A stretch of 64,000 bases of DNA from Candidatus Kapaibacterium sp. (GCA_013414795.1 CP058732.1:422501-486500); one strand, 5' to 3'; counted from the stretch's first letter, positions 9,870-19,034 are shown. Translations and numbers: made by a program. The notes: generated by a model not told the origin, from the sequence alone.

Positions 9870-10395
9870 TTTCAAAAAAGCAGTTATTCTGGCAATCATT
9901 TTGATTGCCGCCCAAAGCAATATCTTTGCCCAACCCGCTTTTCGTGCAAAAGAAAGAATAGCAGAGTTCAAGAAAATGAAACTTCTTGAAGTATTGGACC
10001 TCGACGAAAAGAGTTCAGAGAAGTTTTTAGCCAAGTATAATTCCGCAGAAAAAGCAATACGAGAGAAACAAGAAAAACTCGACGAAGCAATCCTTGACCT
10101 CGAATATCTTATTCGTAAAAAAGCAAACAAAGAAGATTTAACAAAGCAATCCCAAAAAGTTATGGACTTACAGCGCGATTTGATGAACACAATGTTCGAG
10201 CAGCAAAAGGAAATAAAATCGGTATTGACAGAAGAGCAGTTTGCGCGCTATCTGGTATTCGAAAATCGTTTCCGCGAACAACTACAAAAAGCAATTATTG
10301 AACGAGCAAAAGGTCGTGGCTGGCAAAATAGAAACGGCGATACTCCTGGTCCACGCAAAAAAGGACCACCGAGTGATGACGATTTAATGAAATAA
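9856..10395 (+). CDS. Spy/CpxP-like periplasmic protein
   Basis: 179 aa. A cleavable signal peptide (FKKAVILAIILIAAQSNIFAQ) precedes an all-helical, highly charged domain. Near residue 120 it has the LTEEQFARYLVFENRF segment that recalls the LTxxQ motif of Spy/CpxP/ZraP proteins. These bind misfolded proteins or metals in the periplasm and in many FCB genomes sit behind an ECF sigma/anti-sigma pair, as here. The C-terminus is Gly/Pro/Lys-rich (GDTPGPRKKGPPSDDD). A strong terminator follows the stop. Confidence 0.8.
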   Translation: MLKFSFKKAVILAIILIAAQSNIFAQPAFRAKERIAEFKKMKLLEVLDLDEKSSEKFLAKYNSAEKAIREKQEKLDEAILDLEYLIRKKANKEDLTKQSQKVMDLQRDLMNTMFEQQKEIKSVLTEEQFARYLVFENRFREQLQKAIIERAKGRGWQNRNGDTPGPRKKGPPSDDDLMK

Positions 10396-10412
10396 TCTCG
10401 GTTTCGTTTGAC

Positions 10413-10447
10413 AATCCCTTCCCCGTTTTGCGGGAAGGGATTTTTTT
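10413..10447 (+). terminator. Rho-independent terminator of the sigma operon
   Basis: A perfect stem AATCCCTTCCCC..(C)GGGAAGGGATT with a short GTTTTG loop is followed by seven T. It lies 18 bp downstream of the Spy-like gene. Confidence 0.92.
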
Positions 10448-10549
10448 GTTAAACTCTACCTTCATAGGCTTGTAAATCTTTTGCTGAAATCGAACAAGAA
10501 AAATCAATAAGATTTGATTATTTTTGTAACGAATAAATATTTGGGTATT

Positions 10550-11119
10550 ATGATTTTCGACCCTGCAAACAAAGAAAAGTTGGACAACGAGGAGAGAAGG
10601 CGAATACTTCCCCCCGAAGAAATTCTACTTAAATCTGGGCTTACTGCTGGTTCAATAATTGCTGACATTGGCTGTGGAATTGGTTATTTCACCATTCCCG
10701 CTGGCAGAATTGTTGGAGCCAATGGGAAAGTATATGCTTGCGATGTCTCCGATGAAATGCTTGAAGAACTGAAAAAGCGGGTCCAGGCAATAGGACTTAC
10801 AAATATTGAGACATACAAAAGCAGTGAGTACGAGATACCACTCGATAGCGATGTAGCCGATTTTCTTCTTCTATCAAATGTCTTACACGAACCCAACGAC
10901 CGAGAGAGATTTCTTCGCGAAGCAACTCGAATTTTAAAAAATGGTGGAAAGTTGATTTTGATTGATTGGTTAAAAAAAGAGATGGAAGAAGGACCACCTT
11001 TCGAAGAAAGGTTGTCGGCAGAGGAAATCGAAACTTTGCTAACTTTGTGCAATTATGAAGTTCTCGAAAGGGAAACCATTGCTGGAAAATATTATTATTA
11101 TCTTGCGGTAAAGAAATGA
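10550..11119 (+). CDS. Class I SAM-dependent methyltransferase
   Basis: 189 aa from the ATG at 10550 (MIFDPANKEKLDNEERRR), the usual start of this subfamily; a TTG at 10514 is less likely. Motif I is IADIGCGIGYFTIPAG, with the acidic motif II at YACDVSDEM. Post-I is DFLLLSNVLHE and motif III is LKNGGKLILIDWL. It is related to UbiE/arsenite-methyltransferase-like enzymes, but the substrate is not evident. Its stop overlaps the hemL start (ATGA), so the two are translationally coupled. A role with tetrapyrrole synthesis would be a guess. Confidence 0.85.
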   Translation: MIFDPANKEKLDNEERRRILPPEEILLKSGLTAGSIIADIGCGIGYFTIPAGRIVGANGKVYACDVSDEMLEELKKRVQAIGLTNIETYKSSEYEIPLDSDVADFLLLSNVLHEPNDRERFLREATRILKNGGKLILIDWLKKEMEEGPPFEERLSAEEIETLLTLCNYEVLERETIAGKYYYYLAVKK

Positions 11120-12408
11120 AACTGGATTACAGTGAAAAATTGTTCGAACAAGCACAGAAATTCATTCCAGGGGGAGTAAATTCCCCTGTGCGTGCTTTCA
11201 AAGCCGTTGGGGGTACGCCATTGTTTATCAAACGCGGTCTTGGTAGCAGAATTCTGGATGTCGATGGAAATGAATACATCGATTTTGTTGGGAGTTGGGG
11301 ACCTCACATTTTCGGGCATTTGCCCAGGTTTGTAAAATCTGCTTTAATTGAGCAATTGGAGAACGGCACCAGTTTTGGTGCTCCAACTATCCAAGAAGTG
11401 CGTCTTGCACAATTGATTTGCGAGATGGTTCCTTCCATCGAAATGGTGCGGCTGGTCAATAGCGGAACCGAAGCGACGATGAGTGCAATTCGCTTGGCAC
11501 GTGCATATACAAAACGGGAGAAAATCATAAAATTTGCTGGTTGCTACCACGGGCATTTCGATGGGTTCCTTGTTTCTGCGGGCTCGGGTGCTTTGACTTT
11601 TGGTGTGCCGAGTAGTCCAGGGGTAACTACAAGCGTTGCAAAGGACACATTAATTGCAAGATACAATGACATCGATTCGGTACGCTTGCTGATTGAAGAA
11701 AATCCTGACCAAATTGCTGCAATAATAGTCGAACCAGTTGCTGGAAATATGGGCGTTGTCCCTCCGAAGCAAAATTTTCTCTCCGCCTTGCGAAAGATTT
11801 GCACTGAAAACAATATTCTATTGATTTTCGACGAAGTCATCACTGGATTTAGGCTATCCAACGGCGGAGCACAGAAAATTTATGGTGTTCTACCCGATTT
11901 AACCGCACTCGGCAAAATCATCGGAGGCGGTTTGCCCGTTGGTGCTTTCGGCGGGAAGCGTGAAATTATGGAATTGCTTTCTCCGATTGGTCCAGTCTAC
12001 CAGGCAGGGACATTGAGTGGGAACCCGCTTGCTGTTTCCGCAGGGCTTGCGGTCTTGAAGTTCATCCAAGATAACCCAACAATTTACACTTCCCTCGAAC
12101 AAAAAGCAAGTTTGCTCGAAGAAGGTATCAAGGAAAACCTAAAACGTTTAGGCTTGAACTACTCTTTGAACCGTGTCGGTTCGATGATGACGCTTTTCTT
12201 TACAGACAAAGAAGTTGTAGATTTGGAAACTGCAATGACTTCGGATACGAATCTATATGCAAAATACTTCCACAAAATGTTAGAGCGAGGTATATATCTT
12301 CCTTGTTCACAATTCGAAGCCTTTTTTGTCTCCTATTCCCACACAGAGGAAGATTTAAAGTATTTCCTCAAAACTCAATTCGAAGTTTTGAAGGAGGTTG
12401 CAAAATGA
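11116..12408 (+). CDS. hemL: Glutamate-1-semialdehyde 2,1-aminomutase
   Basis: 430 aa, the normal family length. It converts glutamate-1-semialdehyde to 5-aminolevulinate in the C5 route to heme and other tetrapyrroles, using PLP/PMP in the cytoplasm. The family opening FIPGGVNSPVRAFKAVGG is present. So are the PLP-contact segments NSGTEATMSAIRLAR, CYHGHFDG and IFDEVITGFR, and the Schiff-base Lys267 in ALGKIIGGGLPVGAFGG. It overlaps genes on both sides by 4 bp (methyltransferase and lipoprotein). Confidence 0.97.
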   Translation: MKLDYSEKLFEQAQKFIPGGVNSPVRAFKAVGGTPLFIKRGLGSRILDVDGNEYIDFVGSWGPHIFGHLPRFVKSALIEQLENGTSFGAPTIQEVRLAQLICEMVPSIEMVRLVNSGTEATMSAIRLARAYTKREKIIKFAGCYHGHFDGFLVSAGSGALTFGVPSSPGVTTSVAKDTLIARYNDIDSVRLLIEENPDQIAAIIVEPVAGNMGVVPPKQNFLSALRKICTENNILLIFDEVITGFRLSNGGAQKIYGVLPDLTALGKIIGGGLPVGAFGGKREIMELLSPIGPVYQAGTLSGNPLAVSAGLAVLKFIQDNPTIYTSLEQKASLLEEGIKENLKRLGLNYSLNRVGSMMTLFFTDKEVVDLETAMTSDTNLYAKYFHKMLERGIYLPCSQFEAFFVSYSHTEEDLKYFLKTQFEVLKEVAK

Positions 12409-13175
12409 AAGCATTGCTTTATACCTTTCTATTAGTTTTTGTATTCAACAATTGCCAATCAAAGCAAATTGAAAAGAACAAAATGAATTCGAAACCTACT
12501 GTTTTCGAACATTATGCCTATGTTGTTGACAAAGGTGATTTTAAAAAATATTTGATTTATATAAAAAAAGCAAGCCCTCGAATTTCTAAAATAGATTTGT
12601 TTTTACCAGAAGAATGCTTTACAAAATGCGAAGGGAAACGAATCGATTTTGCTAAAACTCCAATTGAAACAAACGATGAATACCAAGTTGCAATCCCCGC
12701 TTGGTTTTTCACTGTTGAAACGAAAAAGAACCTCGGAAACGAAAATTGCGAGGATTTAATATTTGTAGCAAATAAGATAGAATATCCTTTAAAATTTAAT
12801 ATAATCCAGACAAACGAAAAGTTTAAATCTTTCCCCCAAATTTTAATTCACGACGACACCACATTTCTCTTTGTACTCGACTTGTTACGACTGAAACCAG
12901 AAGAAGGTGAATATTTCCCCACATCTGAAAGATTGCGAATCGAAATACGCAACAAGCAAGGCAAGACAATTTGGAATTCCGACTTCGATTTGAACTTCCT
13001 CCAAGTTATTGGAAAAGTTGAACCAGAGGAAGTGGGCAAAATTCACCGTTACATTGTTCCTTGGAATCGTCGGGACAATTCTGGCAAATTTATTGAGAAA
13101 GGGGATTTTGAAGTAGCGTTTATCTTACCAATCAAGCCAACTAACATATTGAATATTATGGAATTAAGTTTATAG
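12405..13175 (+). CDS. Putative lipoprotein of unknown function
   Basis: 256 aa from the ATG that overlaps the hemL stop (ATGA); GGAGG lies just upstream inside hemL. The N-terminus (MKALLYTFLLVFVFNNCQSKQ) looks like a lipoprotein signal with Cys17, though the residues before the Cys do not match a textbook lipobox. The mature part is beta-rich, with a conserved-looking end (VPWNRRDNSGKFIEKGDFEV) reminiscent of the flexible 'W-D-G-x-D-x-x-G' turn of extracellular FlgD/CTD-like beta domains. I do not recognise a family. Confidence 0.75.
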   Translation: MKALLYTFLLVFVFNNCQSKQIEKNKMNSKPTVFEHYAYVVDKGDFKKYLIYIKKASPRISKIDLFLPEECFTKCEGKRIDFAKTPIETNDEYQVAIPAWFFTVETKKNLGNENCEDLIFVANKIEYPLKFNIIQTNEKFKSFPQILIHDDTTFLFVLDLLRLKPEEGEYFPTSERLRIEIRNKQGKTIWNSDFDLNFLQVIGKVEPEEVGKIHRYIVPWNRRDNSGKFIEKGDFEVAFILPIKPTNILNIMELSL

Positions 13176-13185
13176 GAAGAGTAAA

Positions 13186-14304
13186 ATGGACGCAACTGAA
13201 TGGATGAAAAAAGCAATTGAATTGGCAAAATTGGGAGCCAACTATGTCCATCCAAATCCACGTGTTGGAGCAGTTATCGTAAAAGACGGACAAATCGTTG
13301 CCGAAGGATACCATAAGTATTTTGGTGGACCGCACGCAGAAATCGAAGCAATTGAAAATGCGAAGGGTATCGACCTCGAAGGGGCGACTTTAGTTGTGAC
13401 GCTCGAGCCGTGTGTCCATTATGGCAAAACCCCACCCTGCGTTGATGCTATTATTGAAAAAAAGTTTGCAAAAGTAATTGTTGGAACGCAAGACCCAAAC
13501 CCATTGGTCAACGGCCAAGGGATTGAAAAACTAAAATCTGCGGGAATAGAGGTCGAAGTTGGTGTTCTCGAAAGGGAATGCAAATGGGTCAATCGTTTCT
13601 TCTTCAAAAATATTCTCGAAAATATGCCTTATGTTATTCTCAAAGTGGCACAAAGTCTAAACGGGGCGATTGCCACTCGAAACTATTTTTCGCAATGGAT
13701 AACTTCCGAGGAGAGCCGTAAACTTGGTCATCGATTGCGTCGGGAAGTCGATGCTATCATTGTTGGAAAAACCACTGCTTTGAAAGATAATCCTTCGCTT
13801 TTGCTCCACGAACTCGAAGGCAAAACACCCTGGCGTGTGATTCTCGACACGAATCTAACTCTTCCACTTGAATTAAAAGTCTTCATCGACGAAACACGGC
13901 AATCGACCATAGTTGCTATCGATGAAAATTTACCACATAGCCGCAAAGAAGAAAATTTGAGAATTGGAGGGGTAAAAATACTTCGAACACCGTCCCAAAA
14001 TGGATTAATTGAATTGCAACCCTTCTTGGAAAAACTCAAAAACGAATTTCAGGTGAGTGCAGTTCTTGTCGAAGGCGGGGCTGGCGTTCTTTCCAGTTTC
14101 CTTCGAGACCAAATTTGGGACGAAATGCAATTGTTCGTTGCCCCAAAAATTATTCCAGGGGGGAAAAATGCATTCGAAGATTATACAATCGACAGCCTCG
14201 AATATGTATCCGAAGTAAAAATTGTCTCGATTAGTCCCGTTGACAAAGATTTACACATTATTGCAGTGAATCCAAAAAGCGAATTTCTTTCCTTCTTGCA
14301 GTAG
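13186..14304 (+). CDS. ribD: Bifunctional riboflavin biosynthesis deaminase/reductase
   Basis: 372 aa. It catalyses deamination and NADPH reduction of the pyrimidine intermediate in riboflavin synthesis. The N-terminal deaminase (1 to about 145) has the zinc ligands His50 (GGPHAEIEA), Cys76 and Cys85 (EPCVHYGKTPPC), with Glu52 as proton shuttle. The reductase domain (about 150-365) has LKVAQSLNGAIATR, the DAIIVGKTTALKDNPSL substrate loop and VEGGAGVLSSFL. The ribosome-binding site GGAAGAG stands seven bases before the ATG. It closes the methyltransferase-hemL-lipoprotein run. Confidence 0.97.
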   Translation: MDATEWMKKAIELAKLGANYVHPNPRVGAVIVKDGQIVAEGYHKYFGGPHAEIEAIENAKGIDLEGATLVVTLEPCVHYGKTPPCVDAIIEKKFAKVIVGTQDPNPLVNGQGIEKLKSAGIEVEVGVLERECKWVNRFFFKNILENMPYVILKVAQSLNGAIATRNYFSQWITSEESRKLGHRLRREVDAIIVGKTTALKDNPSLLLHELEGKTPWRVILDTNLTLPLELKVFIDETRQSTIVAIDENLPHSRKEENLRIGGVKILRTPSQNGLIELQPFLEKLKNEFQVSAVLVEGGAGVLSSFLRDQIWDEMQLFVAPKIIPGGKNAFEDYTIDSLEYVSEVKIVSISPVDKDLHIIAVNPKSEFLSFLQ

Positions 14305-14554
14305 TTGTTAGGAAATTCTCTTCACATTTCAGTGGTGCAAACAATATAACCATAAGAAATATTTGAAAAAACTTAACAGTAGCAACAACGGTTAGGGGAA
14401 AAAGTTAATTTTCCAAGTCGTTGAAATTTAAAATGTTGTTTCTTTCCAAAAATATTTTTCTCTCTTTTTGAAACTTTCGTGACCACTTTTGTGTTTATAC
14501 GTTTGTAAAAAATAAAAACTGGATTTCTATGTTGTTTAAGTACGACACAGCAAG
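14305..14554 (+). other. Gap before the first array, nothing recognised
   Basis: AT-rich spacer after ribD. I see no gene, RNA or clear terminator here before similarity to the array intergenic repeat begins. Confidence 0.5.
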
Positions 14555-14806
14555 CGAAGATATCCAAAATAGTGAACCAATTATTATCCTTTTGGCATTC
14601 AGCGACAGAGCACATCAACTCGGAGGAAATGGTCTGAATATATATTCCTATGGCAGAGATGTTCCCAATGCTGTGGACCACCAGAAGGGGAAGGAGAAAC
14701 CAAGGACTTATACTGTACATAATTCCAAATCTCGTTCTTTGAAATTTGTTATTGTTAAAATTCTTTTAAACAAATATTTTTGTTAAATCAATAAGGAGAA
14801 ATTAAA
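14555..14806 (+). repeat. Array intergenic repeat R1 (degenerate left part)
   Basis: Matches the other intergenic repeats well from about 14605 to the start codon and only loosely before that. Where the others carry an (AG)n run, this copy has an interrupted AGCGACAGAG. It contains the segment around GGTCTGAATATATATTCC and CCACCAGAAGGGGAAGG, then the promoter and leader of the first small gene. No sorting cassette precedes it, so this is the left boundary of the plus-strand array. Confidence 0.85.
14751..14782 (+). promoter_or_regulatory. Bacteroidota-type promoter of small gene 1
   Basis: ATTG (14751-14754), a 20-bp spacer, then TATTTTTG (14775-14782). This fits the -33/-7 form TTTG-N19/20-TAnnTTTG known for the Bacteroidota housekeeping sigma factor. 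The leader is short, and AAGGAGA stands eight bases before the ATG. Confidence 0.7.
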
Positions 14807-15466
14807 ATGAAAAAATATATTATTCTTTTGATTGCAACAATAATTCTTGGCTTTGTAGCAGGGAACAAAGCCAGCGGACAATGTGAATATTGTCAATATC
14901 CCAAAATCTGCAATATTGTAAACTTTAATATTGTATGCAATGGGAATAGTTATCCAATAACAGCGGTGGTTTGTTATGAATGTACTGATCCATTAGTTTA
15001 TAATGTTCAGGTTTTAGAATTCTCATACCCTCCCGAACTCGAGAGGATAATGTATGACACGAATTACCAATATTATAATCCCGCTTGTGAAGATGCAATG
15101 TGGGACAACCTCTGGGCAATAATTCGCAGCAAAGCATTTGAACTTTGTGGATATGTAAATTGTCCAAACAGAGTAACAATTTTAAGGACCATACCAATTT
15201 GTGGTGAATTTATCTATGAAGGACCACCGGGACACGAATTCATTAGAAAAAGGTTTCATCCGGGTACTTGCAACTTACGATGCGTTGTTCGACTAAGCGT
15301 TTGTTACGATTACAATAATCAAACTTTTAATGAGCAGCTTGTCAGTCGAGAATATTTTGGGGTGTGCCCAGACGAAGCTATTTACCCACGCGAGATTTTT
15401 GACCCAACCACCCCCCCATTTAGACTCGAATGTGCCCAATTGTGGTCAACAAGATATTGTCCTTAA
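14807..15466 (+). CDS. Small secreted Cys-rich protein, type A (array unit 1)
   Basis: 219 aa. The signal peptide MKKYIILLIATIILGFVAG is shared with the other small array proteins. The mature part has 16 Cys, beginning SGQCEYCQYPKICNI, the type-A opening, and continuing with an ACEDAMWDNLW helix and a late CNLRC pair. It has no membrane anchor or sorting domain, so it is likely exported to the periplasm or beyond and stabilised by disulfides. It is followed 32 bp later by a type-A large propeller protein, its presumed partner. No known family is recognised. Confidence 0.85.
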   Translation: MKKYIILLIATIILGFVAGNKASGQCEYCQYPKICNIVNFNIVCNGNSYPITAVVCYECTDPLVYNVQVLEFSYPPELERIMYDTNYQYYNPACEDAMWDNLWAIIRSKAFELCGYVNCPNRVTILRTIPICGEFIYEGPPGHEFIRKRFHPGTCNLRCVVRLSVCYDYNNQTFNEQLVSREYFGVCPDEAIYPREIFDPTTPPFRLECAQLWSTRYCP

Positions 15467-15498
15467 TAGAAATATGTTAGAATATTTGGAGAAAAGCG

Positions 15499-18057
15499 AT
15501 GAAAAGCAACAATATTTTCAACCGAAGGGGTAAATTATACCCCTTCGGGGCTATTTTGACAATCTGTATGATAATGTTCGCTTCTACACTTGAAGCAAAG
15601 AATTTCGACCTAACACCACTTCGAAACGGCTTCTTTGGTTCTGTTATTATCGACTCTACAATAATAGTTTACGGGGACTTCGGGGTTATTTACCGATCAA
15701 CCGATTTGGGGACAACTTGGAAAATGCATTTGATAGGTGAAGATGCTATTATTCGTCGAATGGAAAATTTTAATGATACACTTTGGGGAATATTAGAAAA
15801 AGGAAGTATTATCCGTTCGACAAATAAAGGAGAAACTTGGGAAATCCTTGCCATTGATGTTCCCCGAAACGAAAGATTTTATTGGTTGCTTATTGATTCA
15901 AACTACTTTTATATTCGTTGTGATAGTTCAATCTTAAAGTTAGATCGGAATTTAAAACTTTTAAAATCAATAACAAATGAATTTCTTAAAATTCGTTGGA
16001 TTGATATTTATTGCGATTGTACATTGTTGAGTCGCGTAAAGTTTCCTACTCCAATTAAATTCTTTTTTGTTTTTGATAAAATCGTTGTTCCGATAAGATC
16101 TTCTAATACCTCTTTGGTAGAATCTTTTTGCGTTATTGACAAGGAATTAAATAATTTGAATTTGGTTACAATTTCTGACAAAATACCCAAACAAAAAGAT
16201 GAAAATTATTTGGCACTTGTGGATATATTTTATTTTGATAATACTTATACTTTTCAATTTATCCCCAGATATGGGCTTTTCAAAACAGATTCAACTTTCG
16301 AAAATTGGCAATGGTTTTTCAAAGATCCTTCTTTTCTAAATTACACATTCGAGGATTCAACCTTAAGATGGCAGAATTATAATAGAGTTGGCAGATCTTC
16401 TTTATTTACTGATAATACTACCCTTTATGGAATTTATAGTGAAATGGTAAAACATATTGTAGATACAATTGGTTCTTTTAAAATCCTATTTAATAAAATT
16501 TGTATTAAAAAATATAAAAGTCAACCCCAAGATACTTTTATAGTAATTGGTAATCCGTTTAAAGATATTTTCTTTGCAACTGTTGAATATAACTACTCCT
16601 ATTACAAACTAGTTAATGACATAATACCGAACCATTTACTCTTACCAAATGTTACAGTAAGCAATAATACCGCTGTTTTTACTTCAAACAATCCAGGAAG
16701 TTATTTAGCACAGGACAAGTTTATCCTTTTATCCCGTAACCAATTTTCTGAATGGGACTTTGTAAATCTTGTCCAAGGGCAACCCTTTTATATTCTCAAT
16801 GACTCAACCTTTTTCTTTGTAAAAGAATTGGAGATTTATAGAACATTTAATAGTGGTATTACTTTTAAACCATTTGAGGCATATACTGAAGGCGACACCG
16901 ATTCATATATTCCAGGCCATCTCAATCTTCGGAGAATTACTCAAATGTACATTGATTCCTCGGGCAAAGGTGTGTTATTAGGTATACCTCGAAATCCATT
17001 CCCTACTAAAACATATAACTTTTTCAAAAATATAGAACATCCAGTTTCTATCCCTTATTATGAAAGTATTCGTTCCTATCCTAATGAGTATCCAACTAAT
17101 ATTTCATTTATTGAAGACCAGTTTCTATTTGGTTTTTATGATACTAGTAGAATTAATTTTAGATATAAAATTTACGTTGGCGACAGTAGTTTCTTACGTT
17201 TCAAATTTATTACATTAGATTCCTTGTTTGCTCCGATGTATCTTGTACCTCGAACAATAAAAGATTTCCTTGCTATTGGCTTGGCAAACTTCAATTCAGA
17301 TACAACATTTGAAATTCGCAACACCACTGATACTGGGCACACTTGGACAACACCAGTTAAGCTCATAAATTTTGGTAAAATCAATCAGATTTATGCACAC
17401 AACCAAGATTCTGTGTTTATTACTTTCACGCAACCCGACAGAGTTTATCTTTACGACAGAACCCGCGATACACTGCAACTTCTTTGGCAACCAGAGACCG
17501 ACGAAGGTCAGAATCCTTTGCTTATGGTCATCTCCGACCGATTTTACCTTGTTGGGAAGGGGCTGTTCTTGGAAAATACTGATAGAAGCGACTTGACACA
17601 GTGGCGCCAAGGCGAATGGGACTACGGCAAGCCAAATTTCGAGAGCGTCATCTTCAAGGGCAATGTTGCAATCGCGGGATTGAGCGATTCGCTCCGTCCA
17701 TTCAACTACTACAAGATTACATTGAAGAAGGGAACTCCATCAAGTGTTGAAACCGAACTCGAGAAGCGGTACTACACGACGAAGTTCTGGGCGAGCGAGC
17801 CGTATCCACAGCCAGCGGGCGTGCGTGTCAAAGCACGAATTGCTTGGGACGGCAGTTTCGATGTTGTCGAAGCAATCGACGGCGTCTACGACTCTATGGG
17901 ACGCAAGGTTGAAGGCAAGGAGAGGATACGGATAACACTTCGGGACAAAGGCTACGGCGAACTGGAATGGGAATGCAGTGGGGTGCCCGCTGGAGTCTAC
18001 TTTGTCCTCTTGCGTTGGGCTGGCGGAAGCGAATCCGTCCCCGTCGTTGTGGAGTAG
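15499..18057 (+). CDS. Large secreted Asp-box propeller protein, type A, with sorting domain (array unit 1)
   Basis: 852 aa. GGAG stands upstream of the ATG at 15499. The signal peptide (GAILTICMIMFASTLEA) is followed by the type-A opening NFDLTPLRNGFFG. Asp-box motifs (S/T-x-D-x-G-x-x-W: STDLGTTW, STNKGETW, TTDTGHTW) mark beta-propeller blades, as in BNR/Ycf48/sortilin-like proteins. The last 180 residues are near-identical to other type-A members, starting at LLMVISDRFYLVGKG. They end in a Por-type sorting domain (YPQPAG, SMGRKVEG, SGVPAGVYFVLLRW, SVPVVVE). The 3' cassette is visibly richer in G+C than the AT-rich body. Predicted T9SS export and surface attachment or release; ligand unknown. 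Confidence 0.85.
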   Translation: MKSNNIFNRRGKLYPFGAILTICMIMFASTLEAKNFDLTPLRNGFFGSVIIDSTIIVYGDFGVIYRSTDLGTTWKMHLIGEDAIIRRMENFNDTLWGILEKGSIIRSTNKGETWEILAIDVPRNERFYWLLIDSNYFYIRCDSSILKLDRNLKLLKSITNEFLKIRWIDIYCDCTLLSRVKFPTPIKFFFVFDKIVVPIRSSNTSLVESFCVIDKELNNLNLVTISDKIPKQKDENYLALVDIFYFDNTYTFQFIPRYGLFKTDSTFENWQWFFKDPSFLNYTFEDSTLRWQNYNRVGRSSLFTDNTTLYGIYSEMVKHIVDTIGSFKILFNKICIKKYKSQPQDTFIVIGNPFKDIFFATVEYNYSYYKLVNDIIPNHLLLPNVTVSNNTAVFTSNNPGSYLAQDKFILLSRNQFSEWDFVNLVQGQPFYILNDSTFFFVKELEIYRTFNSGITFKPFEAYTEGDTDSYIPGHLNLRRITQMYIDSSGKGVLLGIPRNPFPTKTYNFFKNIEHPVSIPYYESIRSYPNEYPTNISFIEDQFLFGFYDTSRINFRYKIYVGDSSFLRFKFITLDSLFAPMYLVPRTIKDFLAIGLANFNSDTTFEIRNTTDTGHTWTTPVKLINFGKINQIYAHNQDSVFITFTQPDRVYLYDRTRDTLQLLWQPETDEGQNPLLMVISDRFYLVGKGLFLENTDRSDLTQWRQGEWDYGKPNFESVIFKGNVAIAGLSDSLRPFNYYKITLKKGTPSSVETELEKRYYTTKFWASEPYPQPAGVRVKARIAWDGSFDVVEAIDGVYDSMGRKVEGKERIRITLRDKGYGELEWECSGVPAGVYFVLLRWAGGSESVPVVVE
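15522..15548 (+). promoter_or_regulatory. Hairpin at small/large junction, unit 1
   Basis: Perfect 11-bp stem CCGAAGGGGTA / TACCCCTTCGG with a five-base AATTA loop. It lies within the first codons of the large gene, 56 bp after the small-gene stop. It is not followed by a clean T-run. Confidence 0.75.
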
Positions 18058-18421
18058 GATTTTGCAAAGAATTTTATTTTCATTTGCATATTTCAAAAAA
18101 TATTTATAATTTGCGAGCAATTAAAGTCGGGAATAGTATGTTGATAGTAGGCGACATAGTAGCTGAGATTATCCAGAAGATACAGCCGATACCTATGCTT
18201 ATTCCATTCAGAGAGAGAGAGAGAGCACATCAACTCAGAGGAAATGGTCTGAATATAGATTCCTACGGCACAAATGTTCCCAATGCCGTGGACCACCAGA
18301 AGGGGAAGGAGAAACCAAGGACTTATACTGTACATAATTCCAAATTTCGTTCTTTGAAATTTGTTATTGTTAAAATTCTTTTAAACAAATATTTTTGTTA
18401 AATCAATAAGGAGAAATTAAA
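18058..18421 (+). repeat. Array intergenic repeat R2, (AG)8
   Basis: Full-length copy between large 1 and small 2. It begins right after the large-gene stop (TTTTGCAAAGAATTTTATTT) and includes an uninterrupted (AG)8 run at 18210-18225. It ends in the promoter and leader of small 2. An open frame reading LIVGDIVAEIIQKIQPIPML and on through RERERAHQL runs through it in the same direction; whether it is translated is unclear. Confidence 0.92.
18366..18397 (+). promoter_or_regulatory. Bacteroidota-type promoter of small gene 2
   Basis: ATTG (18366-18369), 20 bp, TATTTTTG (18390-18397), identical in layout to the copy at 14751. AAGGAGA precedes the ATG. Confidence 0.7.
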
Positions 18422-19027
18422 ATGAAAAAATATATTTTTCTTTTGGTATTTATTTGGCTTATATTCTCCATATCTAATACTGCAAAATCTGATTGTCCAC
18501 CAAATTGGTATCAAAAAACGATCATCTTCTCAATTGGAAACTGCTTATACTTTGCTGATTATTGCTATAAATGTGGAGTAACCGGTCCCGACCCTTCTAA
18601 TGTTAAAGTCACTAAGTACGGAAAGATTCCAAATTTACAATGTGACGACTCGCAAATAACAATAGAAGAAGTAGTTAATGTGATGATGGAACAAATACGA
18701 CAGAAATTTTACCAAGATTGCATCATTCCACCCTGCGAACCATCTACCGAACCTTTAAGGTTTATCGTAGAATATCCTCTATGTCATTATTACATTAATA
18801 GACCCCCTTTAAGGTGGTGGGAAAGCTGTAATTCCGAACAATTTTATTGTCAAAAGGTTAGATACTGTTGTTACTTAAATGGTGAATTGTTTTGCTGGGA
18901 CGGACCAATTCAATCTCAAGGTAATGAATTTAGTTGCAATCCAGGACCGCCTGTTTTACCGCCACCAGGCTCGACGTGGGATGAGGACTGGAATAGTGAT
19001 TGCTATTATGATACTAGTTGCCAATAA
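18422..19027 (+). CDS. Small secreted Cys-rich protein, type B (array unit 1)
   Basis: 201 aa, 16 Cys. Only the first residues of the signal peptide (MKKYIFLLV) match the array consensus, and the rest differs (FIWLIFSISNTAKS). The mature part opens DCPPNWYQ, has CYKCGVTGPDPSNVK in common with the type-B protein at 54305-54892, and ends PPPGSTWDEDW..C..C like the one at 44220-44915. It precedes the type-B large protein at 19088. No known family is recognised; disulfide-rich export to the periplasm or outside is inferred. Confidence 0.85.
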   Translation: MKKYIFLLVFIWLIFSISNTAKSDCPPNWYQKTIIFSIGNCLYFADYCYKCGVTGPDPSNVKVTKYGKIPNLQCDDSQITIEEVVNVMMEQIRQKFYQDCIIPPCEPSTEPLRFIVEYPLCHYYINRPPLRWWESCNSEQFYCQKVRYCCYLNGELFCWDGPIQSQGNEFSCNPGPPVLPPPGSTWDEDWNSDCYYDTSCQ

Positions 19028-19034
19028 TTATAAT

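Noticed and set aside
17967-18401. Open frame of 144 codons running through the cassette into repeat R2 (and equivalents in R1, R3-R7)
   Set aside because: Not called as a gene: the 5' part is cassette in another frame, no good ribosome-binding site precedes the inner ATG, and the opposite strand is equally open. Kept only as a finding about the (AG)n run.
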